Of a DNA stretch of 64,000 bases, positions 48,584-60,000 are shown in pieces; position 1 is the stretch's first letter; each line of letters begins with the position of its first letter. Where the stretch lies: assembly GCF_037975245.1 (NCBI RefSeq), contig NC_092565.1:17961999-18025998 (forward strand), read 5' to 3'. The notes beneath the pieces are model-generated. The model was given only the letters and a program-made list of their open reading frames with translations, did no database searches and was not told where the DNA came from. The stretch is from Apostichopus japonicus (taxonomy: Eukaryota; Echinodermata; Holothuroidea; Aspidochirotida; Stichopodidae). The position numbers and the translations under genes are program-made.

Positions 48584-49207
48584 TTAAAGCAGCATTTTGC
48601 GTCCTTTTCTATGATTTTTCTCAACCTCACTGATTCCACTTTGCCATAACGACATACATAACTAGCTAATCTATTTATATTTTACTTCAAATGGTGGCAT
48701 AAAATTCGAAAAAATTGCAACTTTCAACTTTGTTGTTCTCCAAGATATTTTCCGTTGGGAACCCAATAAACCTCGCCCATAATATGAATATTTAAACACT
48801 ACGAACGTCATTGACAGATACGTAATATAACACCACGCTTGATTTGTGTACAGTCTATATGGCAGTTGTACGAGGGAGTTGCATAACAACTCCCTGGTAC
48901 AACCAACGCGAAGTCTTGAATCTATTTTTAGCAACGGCTCATTACTTAACCTGCATCTCTGATTGGTTGAATTCAAACTAGTGGGTTTGGCGGAATTGTA
49001 TGCGATTAATTTTAACTGTGAAATTTGTCGAGGACACTCTTCTCATTTATCGACATAAATCGTTAATTACTCGCTAATTAACGCTCTTGGCAGGGTGAAA
49101 CTTGGATGGTATCTTAGATTGCTGTTTTATGATTGATACATGTAAAAAAATCGATGCACATGTTAAAAAAGTGGAAAAAAGCGACCCAACGCAAAATGCT
49201 GCTTTAA
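48584..49207. mobile_element. TTAA-flanked MITE, 616 bp
   Basis: The element is 48588-49203, with perfect 15-bp inverted ends AGCAGCATTTTGCGT. TTAA flanks both ends (48584-48587, 49204-49207), the target used by piggyBac and Kolobok-type elements. No transposase frame. It contains the foldback hairpin at 48865-48903. Confidence 0.8.
48865..48903. repeat. Foldback hairpin, copy 2
   Basis: Arms GTTGTACGAGGGAGTTG and CAACTCCCTGGTACAAC pair with one mismatch around a short loop. It shares its core with the hairpin at 18405-18451. Confidence 0.8.
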
Positions 49208-49239
49208 GGTCTTCCCTGCAGCAGTCTACAGTACTAATG

Positions 49240-49478
49240 AACTCTTAAACACTCTGTTTCTTGACATTTTGCCTACGGTAAGAAATCTTATTCAGATCAA
49301 CCCCAAACTTAGTACTTTTTATTACCTTCCTAAAATCCACAAACTACTAAAACTCATCGAAAATTTCCTTGACAATAAAGGCAATCAATTTTGTGACAAC
49401 ACTGATATAGCCAAATTAGCTTGCCCAGATATTTACCAAATAGCAAAGATCCACAATATAACCCCTCCTCCTATATAG
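49240..49478 (+). pseudogene. Penelope-like element RT fragment
   Basis: The frame contains STFYYLPKIHKL, which matches the 'FYLLPKIHKP' signature of Penelope-like reverse transcriptases. The rest (to ITPPPI) does not continue with the expected GRPIVS block, so the piece is truncated or diverged. It ends in a tetranucleotide microsatellite. The call rests on one motif. Confidence 0.5.
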
Positions 49479-49547
49479 ATAGATAGGTAGATAGATAGAC
49501 AGACAGACGGAGAGAGGGACGGACGGACAGACGGGCGGACGGACGGA
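49476..49547. repeat. Tetranucleotide microsatellite
   Basis: A GATA-type tract grades into GACA and then GACG-type units. Confidence 0.9.
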
Positions 49548-50882
49548 TATACGAAGATACTGACGATTTCCCATTGTGGATCTGGAGACATTTTGTGATT
49601 ATACGATTGAACATATAAGACAATCACATTTAAAATAAGAAACCATTAGCAAGCACGTACAGTAATATAAGGAGAGATGTTCTCCCTAAACTATATATCT
49701 TAGTTACAGTGTGTAACAAAAACAACTGGAGTTCAGCCTCAACTCTATTGCACAGTCGTTGCATTGTTGCATTACTTGGTGATATTAAGTTTATGACCTT
49801 CAAACAAATGTCTCAGAGTATTATAAAGGAAACTGTCCATAAAAAGAAATGCAATGACACTTCGAACTTTGAGCTCATAAGCTAAGTGTAAAGCCAAACA
49901 TAGACTAGACAAACATGATTTCCCTCCAAAATAACTCTAGCATATGTGTCATATGTATTTAGTGAGCTGAAATAATGCAAAGATTAGATGTAAACGAAGT
50001 ACAACAATCTTTTAGGTATACAACATACAGTCGAGTATAATAATCGAGATCAAGGTACAGTAGTACATGACTGAAAACTACAACCTATTACAGCTATCAA
50101 TATTTCGAAAACGCAGTGTGTTCTATGTAGGGAGTACATGTTTACACTTGTACAACAATCTTGATGTTTAGTATATGTTCTTCGTTCTTAGTCAAAATCA
50201 CATTTTTTAATTTCTCGGAATCAATGCTTTTATTTATTTATGTATTCTTGTTTACCATGTTAAAACCAATCGACTTGTGCACTCTGCAAGTTGAACGCTT
50301 CGTTTGTGGTCTATTTATGCCTCAGAATACACAAATTAGACGTCCATTTTTATTTTCTGGGCTAGGATTCTACCACACCACTCTACCTTACAGATTCGAC
50401 GCCCATATGGGCAACACGGCTGAAACATTTGACAAACTATATGCACAAACTATGCTTTACCATGTATCCATATAGCCTATTATGTTGCATTGATGATGAT
50501 ATTGTGTATCTGTTCTGAATACTGTACTGACCTCATTGGTGTACGAACACCCACCCGGAGGACCTCATGCCACCAGTTAGGCGGACCAACTTTAAGAGAA
50601 TAAAATTACATTTGAGAATGATTTGAGGGACGCATAGCATGGTCATGCGTTTCAAAACTTGTGTTCCAATCATCTGGGTATCAGAAAAAATATTGTTGTA
50701 CTGTATTTTGTTATATCATTAACAGCTGTTATTGCGTGTGTGGTCGACTTTTCTAAGCTATAGAAAATAAGAGTCAGGTTGAACGAAATGTTTACAGTCT
50801 TACTGTACCTTCATCAAAAGCTGATCATTAGCACAAATAATAATCCAGTGTGTAAACTGTAGATGGCCGTTGGTATAATCAT
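49548..50882. other. Gene-free stretch
   Basis: No supported gene. A 104-codon frame at 50161-50475 has no recognised motif. Confidence 0.45.
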
Positions 50883-51837
50883 GGTAAGCACACTGGCGGA
50901 TCCAAGGGGGGCCAAGGGGGGCCATGCCCCCCCCCAAAGGTGAGCCAAAAAGTGTTTCCGAACATCCGCTAAATCATATGATTGGAAATTAAAAAAATCG
51001 AGAGAAATAGCAGTGGTAGACTAGTCTAAACCTTTTCGTTTTCTGGTTTAAAATTAAATGCAGAGCTCCCAACTGACCCGCAATTCGCGGGAATTAGACC
51101 CGCATTCTAACACCCAAACCCGCTGACCCTCACAAGCGTCCGAAAAAACCGCATTGTAATTGTCAAGTATACATAAAAAAATTTGCATCAAATCTTGACT
51201 TAGCAACCATCATTTCTTTAGCATTTAGCATAATAGAGTATAAAACCTCCTTTACAGCATCATTTGAACCTCAAATTAGCCTATATTTCTTTTCATTGGG
51301 GCGAGCAGCGAACATTTTCATGCCACGGGAAGGAATGAATTATCACCTATTATACAACACCTAATTATATTCCGGCCATTTCGTCCCCGTTTTCGCGTAG
51401 TGGCGAACGTGCACTTTTGGCGAAATTGAGTTAAATATTGTTCTTACCTACTTCGAGGGTGAAGAATCGGTTGAGCCGGGTTAGAAGTTTTAAAACTGTC
51501 TATTTTTTTCGTTTTTTCTGACTCATTTTTGACGAATGTCCACCTAAGACCCACTCTCGTTTTTACATACTGACGAATACTTTAGTCATCATTACAACCA
51601 CTCAGTAACACTATTTGTCTAAGGTCCATGCATTTTTGCATATCGACGAATATTACCCCTTGGAACAAGCCGAACATAACAACCATGCCATACTGACTTG
51701 AGAACCAACTAACTGCCATTTGAAAACACCCAGGATTATGGGGAGGTAATATCTTCACCTCGTCATTTAATTGATTAATACAGTATTCATATACTACGGA
51801 AGCGTAGAAGGGACATGGTGATGAAAGATAAACAAAC

Positions 51838-52292
51838 TCGTCAAAATGACAAAATTCGGAAAAAGACGTTTTGCCGAGTTTAACAACTCGTCAAAACGAC
51901 AAAATTATTAAATTTGCCGAGATGCAACAAGTCGTCAAAATGACAAAATTTTGAAAATTGACGTTTTGCCGAGATACAACAAGTCGTCAAAATGACAAAA
52001 ATTTGAATCTCAACGTTTTGCCGAGATACAACAAGTCGTGAAACTGACAAAAATCTGAAAATTGACGTTTTGCCGAGATACAGCATGTCGTCAAAATGAC
52101 AAAATATTGAAAATTGACGTTTTGCTGAGATACAACAAGTCGTCAAAATGAATAAAATCTGAATGTTAACGTTTAGCCGAAATATAACAAGTCGCCAAAA
52201 TGAAAAAAATCTGAAAATTGACGTTTTGTTGAGATACGACAACTCGTCAAAATGAGAACAATCTGAAAATTGACGTTTTGCCGAGATACAAA
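51838..52292. repeat. 52-bp satellite-like array, nine units
   Basis: Nine units with the consensus phrases GTCGTCAAAATGACAAAA and TTGACGTTTTGCCGAGATAC. One unit is shortened. The minus strand has no stop codon in any of its three frames for most of the array, so a 164-codon frame runs through it (51880-52374). Because 52 is not a multiple of 3, the frame repeats every 52 residues. Confidence 0.93.
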
Positions 52293-52559
52293 TCGTTACA
52301 AATGTACAGTAACATCTCCCTAAAAAAGTTCGGTTTCTCCTATAGCTGTTGGCGGCTTTGCTCACCACGAGCATTACTCTAGCCTAACTTAAAACTACCT
52401 TTTTCTAGCTAAGTAATACCTAGTTACATAATTGAAGGTCACATACTTTTACATGAAACTTTGGAAGGTACTAGCATAGTTTATACTTAAGTAGTTACTT
52501 TGCTACAAAGGACGAGGAGGGGGGGGGGGCGTTTAGACCGAATTACTAGAAAATCTGTA

Positions 52560-53840
52560 TAGCAACCTTTAATACTGTCTTGCCAAATGCTTCAGTTAAT
52601 GAAGGATCTTTTACGATTTATCAAAGAAACATGGCTTATTCATTGGCTCACACAATTTCTTCAAGGATGGCCCAGACAAGTAAGGTTGGATAAAGGGTTA
52701 TCGGAAATATTGGAAATAAAGGTTGGTGTGCCTTGGGGTGGGAGGGGGGTCCATTATATATTTACTATATATACTGATGAAATTAGGTCAAACTCACACA
52801 TTTCTATAACAAATTATTCCGATGATACTGCTGTATCATGTACAATTCATAAGAGCTCTGTTGAAACTGACCAATGAAATTTTCAGTGTTCTGTAAATGA
52901 CATAGTTCCAACATGTGACCGCAAGACTTTATTGCGTAACTCCCCCCCCCCCCCCCCAAAAAAAAATAAGGGAAATTTGTTTTTGAAAATAAACCATAAA
53001 ACATGAAGGTCTCATTCTATCAAGGTCGCAACGTATTATTATTATTATTGAGGGATCTGATGTGGCTAGAACCTCCAAAACTGAGTACTGGGAGTATACA
53101 GTGACGACAGTTTGACCTTTTCTTGCAAAGCATTAAGGTATTAAAATAAGTATATTATATAGTATCTAGTGTAGCTTACGTTGTGTCTTTCTTTAACCAA
53201 AATGCTAAGGAAAATGTTTTCAATACTATTATTCTACCCTGGCACATGTGATCTATACAGTGCCTGCCTGGTACCATTTTATATTGCAAAAAAAAAGCAA
53301 AGAAAAGAAGAATGAAGTTTCTTAAATACACATCATCTATATTAATTTAGAATACAATATACTTTTAGAAAAAGTAAATGCTGCTGCAAGACCTGAGTTT
53401 ACAAGAATGGCTAATAAGATTTACAGTGATCAGAATAACCCTTTGTATACTGTACTGAAAACTCTCCTGCACAAATCCAGCAGAAATCTAAGAAATCCAC
53501 ACAAAATACCGAACGTAAGTTTACAGCAACTCTTTTATTTACCGTGCTGCTTTATACATTCCATTCGAGCACTTAGAATGTTTGTTATAGTTTGTTTGTT
53601 ATAGTTTGTTTGTTATATCGTTTTATGTAATAACTTTTGTATTAGTAGATGTATTTTATATGATATCCTATCATCTTGACATTTTCTCCCTTTTTATATT
53701 AGTTATTCTTGGACTGTTTGGTATCCTATCATCTTAAAAAAACTTTTATATGAGTTATTCTTCTTGTTGAGGTGTTATATGACTCCTCTCTATAATTTTT
53801 ATATGTATACTGGAAGGAAATAAAAAGAAGGAAAAACATA
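52560..53840 (+). pseudogene. LINE reverse-transcriptase remnant, 5'-truncated
   Basis: First frame: EIKVGVPWGG then FTIYTDEIRSN then ITNYSDDTAVS. These are RT blocks of non-LTR retrotransposons; the VPQG block reads VPWG and the usual YADD reads YSDD. After frameshifts the C-terminal end appears at 53370-53530 (ARPEFTRMANKIYSDQNNPL and HKSSRNLRNPH). A 3' UTR with a 14-bp direct repeat (53581-53618) follows. The endonuclease part is missing. It is nested within the hAT-like composite. Confidence 0.75.
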
Positions 53841-54081
53841 CTACAGTACATCTTGGAAACACTTGAACAATGGCACAGTTATTTCCTTCTTTAAATCTGA
53901 GAATTCACACGAGGTTGGGTTGGATATTATGAATGTGCCTGTGAGCGTAAGAAATTTTTTATATGTATACTGGAAGGAAATAAAAAGAAGGAACAACATA
54001 CTATAGTACAACTTGGAAACACTTGAACAATTGCACAGTTGTTGGGTTGGTTATTATGAATGTGCCTGTGAGCGTAATAAA
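53796..54081. repeat. Direct duplication, 130-155 bp units
   Basis: Two copies start TTTATATGTATACTGGAAGG (near 53796 and 53957) and end TGAATGTGCCTGTGAGCGTAA. The first copy has about 30 extra bases. Confidence 0.9.
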
Positions 54082-54309
54082 ATTTCACATTCCGTTTAAG
54101 GGGATAGTATAGTGGAATAGCTTCCCAAAGCGTTTGAAGGATACTTAGAAACTATCGTCAGAGACATTTCACGTAATACACTAACTTGAAAATGAAGAAT
54201 TGCACACAATTTTCCGTAGTCTGTGTGCTTTATAAGAGTTCCGACTTAACAGATTACGCCACTGGAACTATTATTTTTGCAACTGCATGTGTTCACATTT
54301 CATCATATA

Positions 54310-54770
54310 CCTTGTCTATTTTATACATTATAGAAAATGGTGGGGGTTCTTTAAAATAAATAGGACCAATATATAACCCTTTCAGCAGCCGGCTCTCCTT
54401 GCCCTCCCTACCTCAACATCTCTCAATCCGACACCCTACATTTCACCCAAGAAACACATACTAAAACACTTACATCCGCCCATAACCCATACAAATTCCT
54501 TGTCTATTTTATACATTGCAACAAAACGTGGGCGTTCTTTTTAAATTAATAAGACCAATATACCACCATTTCAACAGCCGGCTCTCCTTGCCCTATATAC
54601 CACCTCCCCTCGTCATATCCGACTCCATCCATGTCACTCAAGAAAAACATACTAAAACACGTATGTTGATACCTGCGTATAACCCATTCCTTGTCTATTT
54701 TATACATTAAAGTAAACCGTGGACATTCTTTTTAAAATTAATAAGACCAATGTACCACCCCTTCGATTAT
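54310..54770. repeat. 188-191-bp tandem repeat, about 2.4 units
   Basis: Units begin CCTTGTCTATTTTATACATT at 54310, 54498 and 54689. The first two also share AGCCGGCTCTCCTTGCCCT. The third is cut short near 54770. Confidence 0.9.
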
Positions 54771-55397
54771 TTTCTTCTATCGTAAGGTTATTCCACCTAA
54801 CCCCCCCATTCCTCTCCCCATGTGACAGTGAACTTTCACGGTGTACCCTATGGCTACTACACACAAAAGTGACGAATACAAGTCTGTGACAGGACGAAAC
54901 CTCAAAATTTAGTTCTAGCACAGTGATCAATGTGTGGCGAATGTCTAAAATTAACTGAAAATGACATGACATAACGACGAAAATGTTTACACTAAAATTA
55001 CTACTATGTAAGAAATTTCAGCAACAAACATGAAAACTCAAAGTTCTATTTGTTATATTTGAAATATTGACAACTTTCGGTAAAAAAAGATCCTCTTTTA
55101 GTTACGCTATACTAAAGTCAAAATATGAAAATCTTTAGAGCGCGTTTTCTCAAAACTCACATTTTGAACATTCGTCACTACGCCAGAACGAGGACGATTT
55201 GATTGGTCAATTGCTCGTCGATTGCATGCAAAATCCGCTCTATTGCACGCTATGATGATAGAACCATGCGTTATACTTTTTTGGTAGCACTTTTTTTCAA
55301 TGGTAAGAGAGCAGAGAAACCTGTCTGTTCAAAACAATCTGTTGCATGAGTGCATTTTACATCCAATTATATCCAAATTTGAAGGTGTTGTATAAAA

Positions 55398-55514
55398 CAA
55401 ATAATGAATGGTAATTTGTTCCATTCAACTCGGCTGCGCCTCGTTGAATGGAACATTCCATCTTTCAACTCATGAAATATTTGCACTATTGCACTCATAA
55501 CCATTCATTATTTG
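55398..55514. repeat. Nested hairpin
   Basis: The outer arms CAAATAATGAATGGT (55398-55412) and ACCATTCATTATTTG (55500-55514) enclose inner arms GTTCCATTCAAC (55418-55429) and GTTGAATGGAAC (55443-55454). Both pairs are perfect. Confidence 0.85.
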
Positions 55515-56335
55515 TATACTATTCAATTTATTGATGTTACACACAAAAAAATGCATATTTCTCAGAAAATTTTGGGTGACAAAAGCCTTTCTAAGTGCCA
55601 CCATTTTACATGTAGGCATCACCAGGATTCCAAAAAAATTCAAAATGGGAGGGGGACACCCCCTCCCCTTATACCCCTTCCCCAGGACGGCGATTCGTGG
55701 CATGGACCAGCATTTGCCTTCTCAAGAGTTGGGAGCTATGTAAATGTATGAGCATGAGGATTTACAGTTTAACACCATTTTGCAGTTACAGGCTGGTTGT
55801 AAGAAATTTATAACCTATGAGAAATCAAATTTCTTGAGAAAGATGATCTCAACTTTGTTTTATAAATATTTCAGAAAATTACACCTGGGAAACATTTTTT
55901 TTAGAAGTAAATTAACATCACCATTGTACACTTTTGTCGCACCAAATTGCATCTGAGGGCATTCAGAAATAGAAAATTTTCCAAAGGGGAGGGGGTCACC
56001 CCCTCCCCTTAGACCCCTCCCCCATATCACTCTAATGCCACTTTGGCCCCTCCCAAACAATGGCCCTGGATCCGCCAGTGGGTAAGCATGATTTCCAAGT
56101 CTATACTTGCAATATAACCTTTACGATTGCTCCAAAGAGACACGTGTACATAATTATGAGGGTATACTATTGTTATAGTCTGTTAATTCCAGAGCGAACA
56201 AGCTATAAATGATCTTTCTGCACCATGTTTATGGTCGCTTGTTCTTCTTGGTAATCGATATGTGTTATTGGATATCCACTGCTTCATTCATCGCAGATAA
56301 GCATTGTTCACTGCTGTGTGTTACCATGGCGACGT

Positions 56336-56469
56336 AGTTCTGTATTATATCAATATCTGGGAGTGATTGAGAAATATTGCGCCTATAATTAAAAGTCATC
56401 ATAGTTCTGTATTATATCAATATCTGGGAGTGATTGAGAAATATTGCGCCTATAAATAAAAGTCATCAA
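56336..56469. repeat. 67-bp tandem duplication
   Basis: Two adjacent copies starting AGTTCTGTATTATATCAATA differ at very few positions, so this is a recent duplication. Confidence 0.95.
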
Positions 56470-56798
56470 GGTGGATTCATTGTTACTGTACCAGTCCTGA
56501 AACCAATAGCCTACCATCGTTAGGTCATGTACTGTAACCCAGCAACAATATTTTATATTCAGCGTTGGCAAAACAGACTCTTTTATACAAAATAAATATT
56601 GCCAGAAAAAAATTGAAGAAAAATACTACAAAAATGGAGCACATGTGGCTCTATGATCAAGTCTTCAGGATTGCATATGAAGAAACGTTAAATCCGTGAC
56701 ATCTCCCACATGGAATAAGATTTCCTATAACTGTTTCGAGAAGTTGTACATGACAGTTATCTTAATCTCATAGATCAATGTTAAGTTTGTGTCTCCTT

Positions 56799-57034
56799 TA
56801 AAGGTATACTGTATAAAGCCCAACTATAGCACGCTATCATGGACAAGTTTCTTGAGATTACGTAATCGACCTGCCTTTGTCGTAAAATGACCTCTTTTTA
56901 CCAATTAGTTTGCAACGCCTGCCACATATATATTTTCTTGTATGAGGGTCTCTGTAAGAACGCTGTATGATTAACTGCACTGTAGACAAGAACATATAGC
57001 GTGCTATAATTGGTGCCAATATAGCATATCTTTA
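56799..57034. mobile_element. TA-flanked MITE, 232 bp
   Basis: Element 56801-57032. The ends, read inwards, are AAGGTATACTGTATAAAG and AAGATATGCTATATTGGC, followed on both sides by TATAGCACGCTAT. TA flanks each end. Inverted repeats of about 37 bp with a TA target are typical of Tc1/mariner derivatives. Confidence 0.65.
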
Positions 57035-60000
57035 AATATCGCAATTTGGAAAACTATACTGTTAGAGTGGCAGTAAAGGGCTTGTTGGAATTTGAGAAAG
57101 GGTGACCATTTTCTGACTCTCTGGCGTATTTTGGGGGATAAAGAAATAAGCCGATCAGTTATTTTTGATTCTAGTATTCAAGTATGCATGGTGACTCACT
57201 TGGGTCTAAACATTCGCTGTTATTCATTACATTATATATGCTTACTGTACAGTATGCCATATGATGTGAAAAACACCAGAAAGGTTGCTGAGGAGAAAAT
57301 TGAAACCATGACGTGGAATGAAATATGATATAAGGGACATTAAAATAATGATTTGTTCCGTGTCTTTGCGTTAATGTGATGTCAGAGATATAGTTCAAAG
57401 GCCACTCCCCCCCCCCCCCCCGCTCCTTACGCCATTCCCCGGGTTCTCAAAAATAACCACGATCCTTGAACAATGTGTTTTATTGGACTTGATGAAACGT
57501 ACCATTATTAACACTTCGGGTGAACACTGTGTATGTCTGACATACTGTAGATCCATAACTCTAACACTTAACCTTGGAAGTGTTTCAGTATAATTGCATG
57601 GATTCGTCGACAATTACGAAGCTTGAACAGATATCCTACCGATACATCAAGTTGACAGTTTTCAAATATGGACATTGCATAAATTAAATTGAACAAATTT
57701 TAAGTGGCGTGCATGATCTACCTATTTAGCATATTCGTGGCCGGGGGGGGGGGGGGGGATGGATATCCTTATGTCCAGCAAGTGGGATATAGCCCTGTCA
57801 CATTCGTTCTACACGTGTACTATTATTTCAAAGTTGCAAATTTTATACTCGTGTTACGTTAAGTTTTAAAGATGGTGAACCTTTCGATGCAGGTCTCAAC
57901 CCGGAAATGAAACAGTTCGTATACACTATACCTTTCGAGTAGGGCTGCCGAGAAATGCAAATTTCATTTATGATAAAAAGGCACACCAAAATTGACAACG
58001 GCAATGATTTATAGAGTAAATTCCAGCTGTGGTATATCAAACATTATGTAACACAATGAGTCATCAATTGACTTTTGTCTTAATGACTCAGTTACCTCCA
58101 AAATGTAAAATAAAACAGGGAAGCTGAAAATAACAAAAATCCGTGAATTAAATGTAAAAAAACAAGCCAAACACGGGCCAAGGTACAGTACAGTTTGTGT
58201 GCACATGAACCAGAAATAAATCCCTATACATAGTCATTTAGAGCAAACAAATATGGAGTTCTTACGAAAGCAAGTTTGCAAATCTACAACTTACTGTAAT
58301 ATGAAAATGACTGTATGTATTTTAAACATGATTTGATCATGGTCCAACTGTGTGACAGATCATGTATTCTTTAACTATGCATTGTGCCATATAAATGGAC
58401 CTACAGTAGTAGGCTATAAAAGACATTTCAACCCAGACGATGTTTGGGAAGATACTGTACCACCGGCCGACATTAGCTAGCATTTCATTTTTAATGTTTG
58501 TTTTTCATGCGCGGGAACGGAGGTATATAGTAACACTGGTGTCTACTACAGTAGTTGTACCATTTATAAATCTTCTGGTTCAAGTCGATGTGTTTAATGT
58601 AACTCATGTTTCTGAGTACTGTCATTGGCCAATGACCAAATAAATTTCCCTTCCCTTGTTTGAATGCAATCAATTTACAAGGTACAGTATAAATGACCCG
58701 GTGGGCTTGCATGGTTTGGAATGGCTCGATCCTTACAGTCGGAAAGCATATTTGATGACTTAGTTAAATATGTTAGCCACCTGCCCCCCCCCCTCTCCCC
58801 TTCGAACCTCCCCGCCCCATACATACACACAAACATACCCACAATCAAACACAATAAGTTTTCGTCCTCATAAATATAAATCTCCACTCATGTTCCCTAA
58901 CACACAAAACTTTTTAACACTTCACGGGTTCTTTACCATGTAGGGCACTGTAGTGCTCTCCTACAGTGCAGACTGTTGTAGACTCTCGTACGTGAAAACC
59001 TTCATGTGCAACTATATAATACCTAGTATTTAACTTTCGTTTAACCTGGATTACTTTTAGTCAAAATATAAACATAGGATAAACGATTGTCTATTTACAA
59101 CTAAACCATTGACTTTACCTTTCGGCTAATCAGTTAGTTCAAATAATCACACTTCGTGGCCAGAGTTCCATTCACACTAGTTGCGCGAATTCCAACAGCC
59201 CAATCCATCGTAAGGTAACTATTCTACTTCGAGAAGCCTTATATTATATCTCTCAGTGCGATATATGCCGAGTAAAATACGTTACCATGTTACATAGCAG
59301 TCAGCCCTCGCACCTGTACATTAATTTGAAACTCCAGTGATACTAGAGATACACCGCCAACAACCTATAAATTACAATCTCCAACAGTTCCTATATTGAG
59401 GGTAATCAATTACAATATAGGAGTAAACTATATAGAGCTACTCGTTCTAATATGGAAACTTATACGTCTCACTTTACCAATTGCAACAGTTTTTACACTA
59501 ACCTTTCTTCCCGACGAGACTCCCATGCCAACATTGATTGGTTTCAGATGGATAGTTTTTTCTCCATAACTCCAGAACGCGTTGAAAATGCCGTCTGTTT
59601 TAATTTGTCCACGACATCACATAATCGACTATACTTGAGTATAGAACCTAAGACCAACACAGAAACTTAGTTATGTCTTTCAAGGTAAACCGAGCTGTGT
59701 TGACAGTACCATGCACACAGTATCGCTGGTATGAAGCTATACAGCTGAAAATCGATCGATAATACCTGAGCACACGTCAATGCATTGTAATGTTCCGGTT
59801 TATACGTGGAAGAATTATACAGACGTTGAACAAAGGTCAACATATCAAACCAGACTTGAAGGGTTACCGATTTTAGAGGGTGTTTAGTCCTCGGCTAGTC
59901 ATGCGCAAAACGTATACTACGACGTTTAGAAGAGTTCTGAAATGTTTGATCCCCACGCGCTTTCCTAATACCACTGGACGTTGGTTCAAGGAGGGAGTTA

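Larger units (their letters stand above)
50883..56088. mobile_element. hAT-like composite transposon, 5.19 kb
   Basis: The element is 50891-56080. Both ends read CACTGGCGGATCCA inwards (14 bp perfect), and GGTAAGCA flanks both sides (50883-50890 and 56081-56088), a perfect 8-bp target duplication. The right sub-terminal part shares GGGGTCTAAGGGGAGGGGG and CAGATGCAATTTGGTGC with the 359-bp MITE at 42.9 kb, so they are relatives. I found no hAT transposase. The interior is filled by a 52-bp array, a LINE fragment, direct duplications and a long hairpin. Confidence 0.88.

Noticed and set aside
50161-50475. 104-codon plus-strand frame
   Set aside because: No known motif; probably chance in AT-rich DNA.
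51838-52292. CRISPR-like array
   Set aside because: The units are continuous and diverged, with no spacers, in a eukaryotic transposon. It is a tandem repeat.
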